Below are positions 1 through 8,015 of a stretch of DNA of 64,000 nucleotides, piece after piece. The notes under the pieces are model-generated. The model saw only the letters and a list, made by a program, of their open reading frames with translations, searched no databases and had not been told where the DNA came from. Where the stretch lies: contig CM034244.1 in assembly GCA_019916065.1 (NCBI GenBank), forward strand, positions 22,870,471 to 22,934,470, given 5' to 3'. Numbering within the stretch: position 1 is the stretch's first letter; every line of letters begins with the position of its first letter. Position numbers and translations under genes: made by a program. This DNA is from Vitellaria paradoxa (Eukaryota; Streptophyta; Magnoliopsida; Ericales; Sapotaceae).

Positions 1-80
1 CGTACCCACACCCACACCTGCACCCCACCCACACCCGAGTGGGTACTCCACAGTTTTGGGGGGTCCGCGTAACTTAGCTT
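1..80. other. C-rich flank of Copia-1
   Basis: The first 55 bases are built from CCCACACC-like units and contain a short palindrome around GAGTGGGTACTC. Copia integrase coding similarity starts only at about position 81, so this piece is a different sequence joined to a 5'-truncated element. Its origin is unknown; the window edge cuts it. Confidence 0.4.
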
Positions 81-81
81 A

Positions 82-588
82 GAATACACTAAATCCACTA
101 TGGATCGTTTTTGTGTTGAAAGGGGAATTATTCATCAGAGTACTTGTGCTCACACCTCCCAACAAAATGGTGTTGCTGAGCGTAAGCATCGTCACTTGCT
201 AGATGTTGCTCGTACCTTGAGATTCCATATGAATGTTCCCAAATAGTATCGGGGTGATGCGGTTTTGACTGCTTGTTACCTCATTAATCGGGTTCCCTCT
301 ATTATTCTGGGCAACAAATCATCTTTTTCTCTTCTTTATCCCTCAACGTCCCCGTTTCTTCTTTCTCCTCGTACCTTTGGCTGTGTCGCGTTTGTTCATA
401 ACCTTGATCCTGGTTTGGACAAACTTTCTCCTCGAGTTAGACATTGCATTTTTCTTGCCTATTCTCGCACTCAACAGGGCTACCGATGCTATCATTCTCC
501 CTCTAGACGCGTCTTCGTGAGTGTTACCTTTTTTGAATCTACCTCGTATTTTTGTCGTGAGGGGGAGTTTTCTCCTCCCTCTCGATAG
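82..588 (+). pseudogene. Copia-1 integrase, C-terminal half
   Basis: Integrase joins the element's cDNA to host DNA. The fragment reads LEYTKSTMDRFCVERGIIHQ, then QQNGVAERKHRHLLD, whose Glu is the catalytic E of the DDE triad, then ACYLINRVPS and the copia block FGCVAFVH...GYRCYHSPSRRVF. The zinc-binding HHCC region and first catalytic Asp are absent because the element is truncated. A TAG at 244-246 stands where related copies encode Trp (PK-W-GDA). A second TAG at 586-588 ends the frame in the hinge. Non-functional. Confidence 0.85.
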
Positions 589-1909
589 GGGGAGTCAATT
601 CCCTTCGTTGATCCTGTTCTCCCCGCTTCCGATCCTAGTCCTAGTCTTCCTTCTTTGCAAGTGCCTCCTCCTTTAAAGGTATACCAACGTCGCTCTCGGT
701 CTAATCCTACTGCTCTAATGGCTCCGGTCAACTCTGCGCCTGTGGATTCTGGACCATTTGATTTACCTGCCACCGATATTCCTGTGACCTCTGAAGAGCA
801 TAAAACTGCAGCTCCTGAACATACACCTTCTAGTGATGATCTTCCTACTGCCTTACGACGAGGTAAACGAACCTGCACAGAACATCCCATTGCTAAATTT
901 GTATCTTATCATCGTGTGCTACCTCGTCTACAGTCATTTGTTTGTGCCCTATCCTCTATTTCTGTTCCTACCTCTTACAAACAGACACTATTACTACCGA
1001 ATTGGAAGGCAGTGATGGATGAGGAGATGCGTGCATTGCATCATAATCAATCATGGGAGCTTACTTTTCTCCCACCTGGGAAGAAAACAGTGGGGTGTAA
1101 ATGGGTATATACCGTCAAGTATTTGGCAGATGGATCCATTGAATGACTAAAAACTCGTTTGGTTGCTAAGGGATATACACAGACTTATGGAGTTGATTAT
1201 TTGGAGACTTTCTCCCCAGTTGCCTTAATTCAGTTCGCATTCTTCTAGCAGTGGCAATAAGTAAATCCTGGCCGTTATATCAATTGGATATTAAAAATGC
1301 ATTTCTACATGGAGAGCTTCAGGAAGAAGTGTATATGGACTAGCCACCTGGATATGTTATTTCAGGCAATGAACATCTTGTGTGTCGTCTCCGTCGAGCT
1401 TTGTATGGCCTTAAGCAGTCTCCACGTGCATGGTTTGATCGGTTTAGTAAGGTTCTTTTGGACTATGGCTTTCATCGATCCACATCTGATCACTCAGTAT
1501 TTATACATCATGCATCTTCTGGTACTATTATTTTAATCTTTTAAGTTGATGATATTACTATTTCTGGGGATGATAAGAAAGGTATTGTTGAATTGAAGAA
1601 TCATTTGGAAGGCAATTTCATACAAAGGATCTTAGAGCTTTACGTTATTTCTTAGGGATTGAGGTTGCTCGTTCCTCCCAGGGTATATATTTGTCTCAAA
1701 GGAAATATGTCCTAGATCTGCTCTCTGAAACTGGACTCTTGGGTTCTCGACCTACTGATGTTCCTATGGATTCTGTTACTAGACTTGATTCTGAGAATGG
1801 TGATCCCTTTCTTGATGTTGGTCGATATCGTCGTCTTGTGGGAAAATTGATTTATCTTACCGTGACATGACCAGATATTACATATGCTGTTGGGGTAGTT
1901 AGTCAGTTT
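589..1909 (+). pseudogene. Copia-1 hinge and reverse transcriptase, broken
   Basis: The hinge carries LPTALRRGKRTCTEHPI (about 841-890). RT blocks follow: [57 protein letters not shown] and RRALYGLKQSPRAWFDRF. The frame is cut by TGA at 1144-1146 (probably Arg CGA to TGA), a short deletion near 1225, TAG at 1341-1343 (Gln to stop), and TAA at 1542-1544, which replaces the Tyr of the catalytic YVDD box and leaves VDD. Another frameshift lies near 1612. The region then reads through [18 protein letters not shown] to the RNase H junction. Polymerase activity is impossible. Confidence 0.88.
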
Positions 1910-2551
1910 ATGCATGCCCCTCGGCTACCACATTTTGATGCTGTATGTCGCATTTTGAGGTATTTGAAGAAATCTCTAGGTCAAGGTCTACTTTATCAGC
2001 CCTCCACCACACTGGATGTAGTAGGATACAACGATGCAGATTGGGCTGGGAACCGTTCTGATAGGAGATCTACATCTGGGTATTATACCTTTATTAGTGG
2101 TAATCTTGTGACTTGGCGCAGTAAGAAGCAAACTGTAGTTGCTCGCTCAAGTGCTGAAACTGAATATCGTGCTATGGCTCATACTGCTTCAAAGTTACTT
2201 TGGATTCGTTCTTTACTTCAGGATTTTGGCATCAAAATTTCAGCTCCAGTGTCGATGTATTGTGATAATCAAGCTGCTATTTTTATTGCCAATAATCCAG
2301 TATTTCATGAACGAACGAAACATATAGAGGTGGATTGTCATTTTATTCGTGATCTCTTAGTTAAGAAGGATCTCATAACTCTATTTGTACGCTCAGATTC
2401 GCAGCTAGGTGACATACTCACTAAGCCCTTGCCTCGCTCTCAGTTCCAGCAGTTTTGTTTCAAGCTAGGCATATTTGATCTCTATGCTCCAGCTCGAGGG
2501 GGAGTGTCAGAATATTCTAGAATAAATTACGAGTATGATTTGAGTAATTAG
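1910..2551 (+). pseudogene. Copia-1 RNase H domain
   Basis: This is the longest open stretch of Copia-1 (213 codons). RNase H removes the RNA strand during reverse transcription. Recognisable blocks are CRILRYLKKSLGQGLLY, YNDADWAGNRSDRRSTSGYY (first Asp), SSAETEYRAMAHTASKLLW (Glu), DNQAAIFIANNPVFHERTKH (Asp) and QLGDILTKPLPRSQF. The frame runs across the polypurine tract into the LTR before stopping, so the last roughly 17 residues are LTR-encoded. The domain looks intact, but the upstream frame is destroyed. Confidence 0.85.
2496..2504 (+). promoter_or_regulatory. Polypurine tract of Copia-1
   Basis: GAGGGGGAG directly precedes the TG start of the LTR. This is the plus-strand primer site for reverse transcription in Ty1/copia elements. 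The same GGGGGAGTGT context is seen at the 3' LTRs of Copia-2 and Copia-4. Confidence 0.75.
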
Positions 2552-2690
2552 GATTGATTATTGATTGATTGTATTTTCCTTTTTAGGATTTATTTCAATT
2601 TCCCTTTTCATTGTAATCTGAGGTTATAAATATAATTGAAGAGAAGGAGGGCTAATTAAGCTCTTTCATTCATCTACCCAATTTCTAACT
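2505..2690 (+). repeat. 3' LTR of Copia-1
   Basis: It begins TGTCAGAATATT after the polypurine tract. It appears to end ...ATTTCTAACT, where LINE-A endonuclease sequence resumes (CTTGTCAATATC, matching LINE-B at about 33177). A terminal ACT rather than CA agrees with Copia-3. A TATA-like stretch TATAAATATA lies near 2626. No second LTR is in the window for comparison. Confidence 0.7.
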
Positions 2691-3052
2691 CTTGTCAATA
2701 TCTCTGCCCCCACTTTTCTCAACCTCTTGTTTTACAGTATTAAAGTCCTCAGCAATAATACATGGATCAGAGGCATTTATACTAGCATGCTGCACATTAA
2801 GTTGGTGCCATAACTGTTTTCTTTGATTTATATCATTGCTGCCATATAGAAAGGTGACATGGAAATCTATGGAGAGTGCCTTGTGCTTTACTTTGCAAAA
2901 TATACTTTGAGAAGTATGAGATATAATAGTAACATCCACAATGGAAGCATCCCAAGGTAAAATTATTCTAGCAACATCTGAACTATCAAAATTCCCAAAA
3001 GAGACAAAATGCTGTTTTATGCTATAACATACTTTGTCAAAATTAAATTTCT

Positions 3053-3295
3053 TGATGATATATAATTAGTATCCCTTATTTTATGCATTTCCTTATTTTA
3101 TGTCTTTCCTTATATCATAATTAGGATTATTATTCCATTCCTTATTTTGTATATCCAATCATAATTAGGATTACTATCTCCTATCAGGATTAGGATTATT
3201 GTCCTCTTATATAAAGGACCTTGTAGTCTTGTATTCTCACACACACCATTATCAATATTAATACATAATTCTTTTCTTCCTCTTTTATTCTAACA
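3053..3295 (+). repeat. 5' LTR of Mini-Copia
   Basis: It matches the 3' LTR from TATATAATTAGTATCCC through TTTATTCTAACA with only a few differences. It starts TGATGATATA and lacks about 11 bases near the 5' end that the 3' LTR has. TTATATAAAGG (about 3199) is a likely TATA box and ACACACACC follows it. It ends directly at the primer site. Confidence 0.85.
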
Positions 3296-3307
3296 TGGTA
3301 TCAGAGC
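3296..3307 (+). promoter_or_regulatory. Primer binding site of Mini-Copia
   Basis: TGGTATCAGAGC is complementary to the 3' end of initiator tRNA-Met, the standard primer of plant Ty1/copia elements. It abuts the 5' LTR with no spacer. Confidence 0.9.
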
Positions 3308-3418
3308 CTAAAGTTTTTGATCCTGGGTAGATTAGGCATCCAACAATCACATCTTTGGCCGCCAGTGTTGCCCTTCCTGGCGTCACCTTTGCTTTCGCAC
3401 CTCCTTTAATGCGTTTCT

Positions 3419-4201
3419 GTGCGCCCTCAACCTTTTAATGCGTTTCTATGCACCTTCAACCTTCAACGTGCTGCTTGGCGCCCCCTTCAACACGCTTCCA
3501 TGCGCTCCTCTTCAACGCGCCTCCATTCTCCTTCAACGCATTTCTCTGCGCCCTCTTCAACGTGCTTCCATGTGCCCTCTTCAACGCCTTTCCATACGCC
3601 TTCAACGAGTCTTTTTGCGCCTTCTTCAATGCGCCTCTGTGCCCCTGCAACATCTCAACACGCGCTCTCTGTGCCTCCTTCAACGCGTCTCTGTGCGTCT
3701 TCAACCTCTCAACGCGTTTCTCCGCGCCTCCTTCAACACACTTTCATGCGTCTTCAACGCGTCTCTTTGCGCCTCCTTCAATGCGCCTCTGTGCCACTGC
3801 AACCTCTCAACACGCCTCTCTGTGCTTCCTTCAACCCGTCTCTGTGCATCTTCAACCTCTCAACGCTTTTCTCCGCGCCTCCTTCAACGCGTTTCTGTGC
3901 TCCTTCAACCTTTCGTAATCCTGCCTCTCTTTATCTCACTGATTCTTCTGTTGAACTGTTTCCTGAGGACATAGATGTTCCTGCTGTGGTTTCATCTCCT
4001 GTTCCTGAAACTGTTGATGTTCCTGATGATCTCCTTAATGAAGTTGTGCCACCTGCTACAGTCTATCTCATGGAGTCCTCGTCTGATGATCCTGTTTCTT
4101 CAACTGATCAAATAGCTGATATCTTCACCAAGTCTCTTCTGCCTGGCTGGTTTAATGCTCTCGTTACCAAACTCAAGTTGGTCTCTGCTCCACCACCTTG
4201 A
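3419..4201 (+). CDS. Open frame of Mini-Copia: repeat polypeptide fused to an RNase H tail remnant
   Basis: The frame is open for 260 codons and ends TGA one base before the polypurine tract. It has no ATG start; the first codon is GTG, so translation is doubtful. Residues 1-165 are a low-complexity Ser/Thr/Pro/Leu/Arg/Cys repeat made by the minisatellite. Residues about 175-225 are acidic and Pro/Val-rich (SVELFPEDIDVPAV), like a copia integrase-RT hinge. The end, DQIADIFTKSLLPGWFNALV, is the conserved copia RNase H C-terminus. It appears to be a copia element reduced to leader, hinge and tail by internal deletion. Two other forward frames are also open across the repeats, so openness here may reflect composition rather than selection. 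Confidence 0.55.
   Translation: MRPQPFNAFLCTFNLQRAAWRPLQHASMRSSSTRLHSPSTHFSAPSSTCFHVPSSTPFHTPSTSLFAPSSMRLCAPATSQHALSVPPSTRLCASSTSQRVSPRLLQHTFMRLQRVSLRLLQCASVPLQPLNTPLCASFNPSLCIFNLSTLFSAPPSTRFCAPSTFRNPASLYLTDSSVELFPEDIDVPAVVSSPVPETVDVPDDLLNEVVPPATVYLMESSSDDPVSSTDQIADIFTKSLLPGWFNALVTKLKLVSAPPP
3456..3920 (+). repeat. Minisatellite in the Mini-Copia leader
   Basis: About 16 degenerate units of 21-25 bp start with CTTCAAC, with an approximate consensus of CTTCAACGCGTCTCTGTGCG followed by CCTC. A higher-order block containing CTGCAAC..CTCTCAACACG recurs at about 3625 and 3776, roughly 151 bp apart. It is GC-rich in an AT-rich neighbourhood and free of stop codons in all three forward frames. Confidence 0.85.
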
Positions 4202-4213
4202 ATTTGAGGGGGG
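4199..4213 (+). promoter_or_regulatory. Polypurine tract of Mini-Copia
   Basis: The stop codon of the open frame is followed by AATTTGAGGGGGG and then the TG of the 3' LTR, giving a standard plus-strand primer site. Confidence 0.8.
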
Positions 4214-4467
4214 TGTTAGATTTAGTAATATATATAATTAGTATCCCTTATTTTATGCATTTCCTTATTTTATGTCTTTCCTTATATCATAATTAGGATT
4301 ATTATTCCATTCCTTATTTTGTATATCCAATCATAATTAGTATTACTATCTCCTATCAAGATTAGGATTATTGTCCTCTTATATAAAGGACCTTGTAGTC
4401 TTGTATTCTCACACACACCATTATCAATATTAATACATAATTCTTTTCTTCCTCTTTTATTCTAACA
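4214..4467 (+). repeat. 3' LTR of Mini-Copia
   Basis: TGTTAGATTTAG...TTCTAACA, 254 bp, with inverted TG/CA-type ends (TGTTAG and CTAACA). It differs from the 5' LTR by a few substitutions and the extra bases at the start, so the insertion is of moderate age. Confidence 0.85.
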
Positions 4468-5062
4468 GGTTTCTATGACGCTCAAAAGAGGTAGAGAATA
4501 AGTGTCTTTCAGTTTTCTAACTTCCATTTGTTTCAGAGGGTTATTAAGCCCTCTAACATTCCAAATTGCAAAATTCATTTGAGATATTTGTTAGGAGAAG
4601 ATTTGGATTGTGTAGCCTTACCTTGGAGATTTTTCTTCTTCCCTTCTTCGTCTTTGATTATGAATTTAGAGTTTTGTCTTCGCTGCAGTTGATCATCTCT
4701 TCATCGCCTTTATTTTGTTCAAAGCAATCTGTAGCTACATCATTGCTGCTGCTTGCGAGGTCTGTCTGAGTGCTTGATTGAGAAGCTTCAATTGCTAACG
4801 TAGAGGAGAGATTGCTTTCAGCCTTTACAATTGCTAGTTGCATTAGGTCAGAAGCAGTTGAGGAACTTTCCAAAGGTGTAGCTTGTATAGGTGAGGAACT
4901 TTGCAAAGGTGCAGCTTGTATATCTTCTTCTCCTTCCAGCAGAACCAGCAGTAAAGCCATTATTTCCTTTGCAATCTGTTTGTATGACATCTACCAGCAT
5001 ATCAGGAGTTGGCAGGGAGCATTGCAAAGGTGTTACATGCACTATTCCTTCCTTCTTCATTT

Positions 5063-5077
5063 TTTTTTTTTGGTAAG
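5063..5077 (-). mobile_element. Ultra-short LINE tail insertion 1
   Basis: On the minus strand the insert reads CTTACC followed by about nine A, matching the 3' ends of LINE-B and the LINE piece at 53790 (..TTACC plus poly-A). It is flanked by a perfect 14-bp duplication TTCCTTCTTCATTT at 5049-5062 and 5078-5091. This is the structure left by target-primed reverse transcription that stopped almost at once. It breaks LINE-A ORF1. Confidence 0.8.
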
Positions 5078-6539
5078 TTCCTTCTTCATTTGCTGAACAA
5101 AATCAAAGATAGTGCTTGCATCATTGCCTTTTCCTTTAGCAGAGTGCAACATTAATGCAGTGCTGAGTTCTTCTCTTTGCGAGCTTGAATTGCTTCCTTC
5201 AATAGTAGACATAAGCTCCAAATAATCACCATTATCAGGTTCTGCTAGTGACTCAAATTTGTTGCATGTAATCACAGCATTTGGATTGGTTTTTGCATCT
5301 TTAGCAGGTGTATGATCAGAAACATATGACTGAGAAGTTCCATTTACTGTGTAGTCAGCATGTTTGTCTATTTTGCTGCTAGTATTTAGTGTTTTAGTTT
5401 TCCATTCTCTTCTAATGACTTTGGGGCAATTAGACACTTTGTGCCCAAAAATCTTACAAACTTCACAGATGGGGGGCACCCATTCATACTCCACTAATTT
5501 CTGATAAGTGCAGCCATCATGATTAGATATTTCAATTGACTGAGGCAAAGAAGAATTAACTCCAACCTCCACACATACTCTAGCATAAGCTAATTGCTGC
5601 CAGTTGCTGTCATCCTATCTGTGAAGAGTGGATTGCCAATTAAACTTGCAATTTTACTTAAGGCTCTTGCAGACCAAAGATGTAGCTTGAGTTGTGGTAG
5701 TCTAATCCAGGTTGGAACTGAGAGAATGTCTTCTCTTTCATAAGAACAATGAGGAGACCAAGGCTTTAAGATTAAAGGTTTGTCATAGAAACTCCAAGGC
5801 CCTATTTCCAGAATTTTTTGTTTAGTTTCATCATCTTGAAATTTGAAGATAAAAACACCTACCTTTAGAACAAAAAGTTCTATGATACCAAAGGCCTTCC
5901 ATCTCCTTTCTACGAATTGCTTCATGAACTTAAATTGAGGCTTAGAACCCAGCACATATCCAACAAGAGCGTTGCTCCATTTGTCGAGTTCATCTGATAT
6001 ATCTTCCTAGGTAAAAGTAACTTTTGGGCTGTACATATTAGTCAAGTTATCTTGAATATATTCTAGCTTTAGCCCATTGGATTTAATTCTGTTATCAATA
6101 AGTAACTGGGCTCAGGAGGCTTTTGGACTGTTACTTTAAGTGGTATTAATATATGGCCCATTGCTATCACCTTGGGCTTGTCTATTTAATTGGCCCAGTT
6201 CAATTAAGGGGAGAAATTCTTGGTCCAAAATGCTAGAATTGTTTGGAATATATGGTCTCATAAGCGCCAATTCCTTAGGCGGGAATTTTAAACAGGTGGC
6301 AGAACTTTGAGAATTGGGCATTACAAACTTACCACGTGGTGCTAGTTGTGTCAAGCTACTATTGGTTGCTGAGTTGTGATTCTCTGAAGAAGAAGCATCA
6401 TACTTACTATAAGGATTCTTCAATGGTTGAATCTGCTCATGATTTCCAATGCCTCTTCCTTCGGATACTACAATAATCTTCTTCTGATTTTCATCTAATT
6501 CGTCATCCTTATCTTATATAATAACTTCATGGTCCACTT

Positions 6540-6613
6540 ACCCGCCCGAGTTCGACGCCGGGCTCCCCCCCCCCCCCCAAAAAAAAAACCCCGCTTACCA
6601 ATCAAAAAAAAAA
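6540..6613 (+). mobile_element. Truncated SINE-like insertion with 17-bp target duplication
   Basis: The 74-bp insert in LINE-A ORF1 is flanked by a perfect duplication AACTTCATGGTCCACTT at 6523-6539 and 6614-6630. It contains GAGTTCGACGCCGGGCTC, resembling a tRNA T-arm/box B (GTTCGA), then a C14 run, an A10 run, CCCCGCTTACCAATC and a poly-A tail. It is best read as a 5'-truncated tRNA-derived SINE moved by LINE machinery. The C14/A10 run may be a replication-slippage expansion. Confidence 0.7.
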
Positions 6614-7213
6614 AACTTCATGGTCCACTTGGATACCATTCTTACCCATCGAGGTAGCCTTCAAAGGGATGTTGCTTGTTGGCATACTCGACCTCAGTAT
6701 AACAAGGTTCACACCATTATCTTCACTAAGCTTCTTGCTTAGAACTTGATTATCATATTTAGGCTTTAGGTTCCCCTCAGTTGCCATATAACCCGTAGGA
6801 AAGGCTTGAGATATGGAGTGGTCCTGAGTAACTTGGGCTCCCTTTTCTCAACTTTGCAAACTATTATCTTTGAGTTTAATGATTTCAACCCTCAAGTCTT
6901 CAATGCTTCAACGAGGAACAGGCAGATTGCATTTGCTCGGAGAAGAAGGTAGGGAGTGGAAAGTAACTTGAGAAACATCTTTGCTTTTGAGACTAAAAGC
7001 AGGGAGATTAGTAGTTGGAATAACAGTTGATGATTCTTCAACAGAAGATTCGTCCAAAGCTATACCAACATTAGAGGGAGTGTTTGGCAATTGCTCAGAA
7101 CGAAAACAATGAGAAAAATTTGATGGGATGGCAGATTTGTGAGAGGAAACCATGGTTTCTAGAGAGAGAAGCTCTCATTTCAGTTTGTCCTTCGGGTTCC
7201 TAAAACCTTCAAT

Positions 7214-7332
7214 TCTGATCGAGATTCAAAATTTTTGAGTCATTTTTGGAGAACTCTTTGGAAGAAGTTGGGAACTAAGCTTCAATTTAGTCCATCTCAT
7301 CATCCACAAACGGATGGACAAACTGAAGTTGG
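7214..7332 (+). pseudogene. Ty3/gypsy integrase fragment
   Basis: Reads [20 protein letters not shown] then [19 protein letters not shown], the core of gypsy-type integrases around the second Asp and the Glu of DDE (SDRD..., QTDGQTE). No other gypsy coding sequence adjoins it. It lies beside the 5' end of LINE-A and is a stranded remnant. Confidence 0.75.
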
Positions 7333-7945
7333 ATTAACGTCTTTTAGTTTTTTCAGAGCCTTGAGTCTTTTATCTACACCTCTTTAAAACTTAGTTGAGA
7401 AAGTCGGTTTGAATTCCTGCTGGATTGTTAATTCTAGAATTGAGCCTTATATCCACTTCCCTTTCTTTCTTTCTTCTTTTCATTTTGCAGTCATATGGCA
7501 AACCCTGTTGTTGATTTCTTTTTTCTTTTGTGGTGTGAGTTACACTGGCAATTTGCTGAGATGAGTTTTCATTTGTCTGTATTTTGTTTGAAGATCTTGG
7601 TGCTTTTATTTGAGGCGAACTTGCTTTTGAAACCATCCTTTGAATGCCCCAACAAAATCAATTATGTGTGTGATTTCCCATTGCTAAAGGAGTCATCTCA
7701 TCATTTCCTAGTAGCAGCATTGTCTCATCAGTTAAATCAAATAAATAATATAATATTTATTTGCAACTAGCATTTTCACACTGTTTCAATAAAATATCAT
7801 GCCAAACCCTTGATCATTTACATAAGCACTAAGAGTGATGAGTCCTTTTTAGCTACATTACAACGAAATAGTATGTTGCATGTGTTTGGTTGTTTGTTCA
7901 ATTTCATCTTGTTGCAGTGTTATTTACTCTCTGAAATAATGCAGA
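7333..7945. other. Non-coding stretch before RNI-like copy A
   Basis: It has poly-pyrimidine runs (TTTCTTTCTTTCTTC near 7465) and an AG-like acceptor near 7490, but no exon I can recognise. Short frames in both directions look random. Confidence 0.4.
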
Positions 7946-8015
7946 TGGAACATGCGAGGCTCCATTGAAGCTTATGAAAAGTTCAATATCCTGCTATGAG
8001 CAAGCATGGCACAGG
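7946..8015 (+). other. Possible exon upstream of RNI-like copy A
   Basis: Bounded by TGCAG and GTATGG, it reads DGTCEAPLKLMKSSISCYEQ. The splice-like borders and open frame are suggestive, but I do not recognise the peptide, and it lies 3 kb before the next island, so it may belong to another gene or be chance. Confidence 0.3.

Larger units (their letters stand above)
81..2690 (+). mobile_element. Copia-1, 5'-truncated Ty1/copia retrotransposon
   Basis: Integrase C-terminal half, hinge, reverse transcriptase and RNase H are read in order on the plus strand, followed by a polypurine tract and one LTR. Gag, protease, the integrase N-terminal part and the 5' LTR are missing. Several stops and at least two frameshifts make it dead. 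Its 3' LTR ends inside the endonuclease coding part of LINE-A, so it probably inserted into that LINE and lost its left half later. Its proteins resemble those of Copia-2 and Copia-3, but the LTR sequence is different. Confidence 0.9.
3053..4467 (+). mobile_element. Mini-Copia: 1.4-kb non-autonomous LTR element with an open repeat frame
   Basis: Two similar LTRs (3053-3295 and 4214-4467) flank a roughly 920-bp interior. It has a perfect tRNA-Met primer site and a polypurine run, but no gag, protease, integrase or reverse transcriptase. The interior is a minisatellite leader, an acidic hinge-like stretch and a remnant of the copia RNase H C-terminus, all in one frame. It sits inside LINE-A ORF2. 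I see no clean 5-bp target duplication; TTTCT occurs at 3048-3052 and 4470-4474 but is off by two bases at the right. It would have depended on enzymes from a full-length relative. Confidence 0.85.
2691..4578 (-). pseudogene. LINE-A ORF2, endonuclease part (split by an LTR element)
   Basis: ORF2 starts at 4578 with MNFAIWNVRGLNNPLKQ, the usual opening of plant L1 apurinic-type endonucleases. It runs to VIET at about 4470, where the LTR element intervenes. Coding resumes at about 3052 with KKFNFDKVCYSIK, then WDASIVDVTIISHTSQSIFC and DPCIIAEDFNTVKQEVEKSG. It stops at the Copia-1 LTR before the SDH catalytic box and the reverse transcriptase. Aligned to LINE-B, about two residues are lost at the LTR insertion point. 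Confidence 0.8.
2691..7153 (-). mobile_element. LINE-A, L1-type LINE broken by four insertions
   Basis: On the minus strand, ORF1 (about 7153 to 4600) is followed by the start of ORF2 (ATG at 4578). ORF2 continues past a 1.4-kb LTR element into endonuclease code ending at about 2691, where the Copia-1 LTR begins. Reverse transcriptase and the 3' tail are absent from this side. It is the same type of element as LINE-B (29926-34640), with closely similar proteins. Insertions into it lie at 3053-4467, 5063-5077 and 6540-6613, plus Copia-1 at its left end, so LINE-A is the oldest layer of this nest. Confidence 0.85.
4600..7153 (-). pseudogene. LINE-A ORF1 (nucleic-acid-binding protein), interrupted
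   Basis: It starts at 7153 with MVSSHKSAIPSNFSHCFRSE. The 5590-5955 part reads KFMKQFVERRWKAFGI...KILEIGPWSFYDKPLILKPW...IPLFTDRMTATG-like, the DUF4283 region common in plant L1 ORF1 proteins. A CCHC zinc knuckle, CEVCKIFGHKVSNC, follows near 5420-5465. The acidic C-terminal part continues to about 4660. Such proteins coat LINE RNA. The frame is broken by stops and frameshifts and by two small retroposed insertions at 5063-5077 and 6540-6613. FVQQMKKE and the resumed MKKEGIVHV show the exact break at the first one. Confidence 0.75.

Noticed and set aside
3456..3704. Open minus-strand frame across the Mini-Copia minisatellite
   Set aside because: It mirrors the stop-poor repeat on the other strand and has no similarity to a known protein.
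3048..4474. TTTCT as target duplication of Mini-Copia
   Set aside because: At the right side two bases (GG) lie between the LTR end and TTTCT. Comparison with LINE-B suggests bases were lost at the site, so the duplication is not established.
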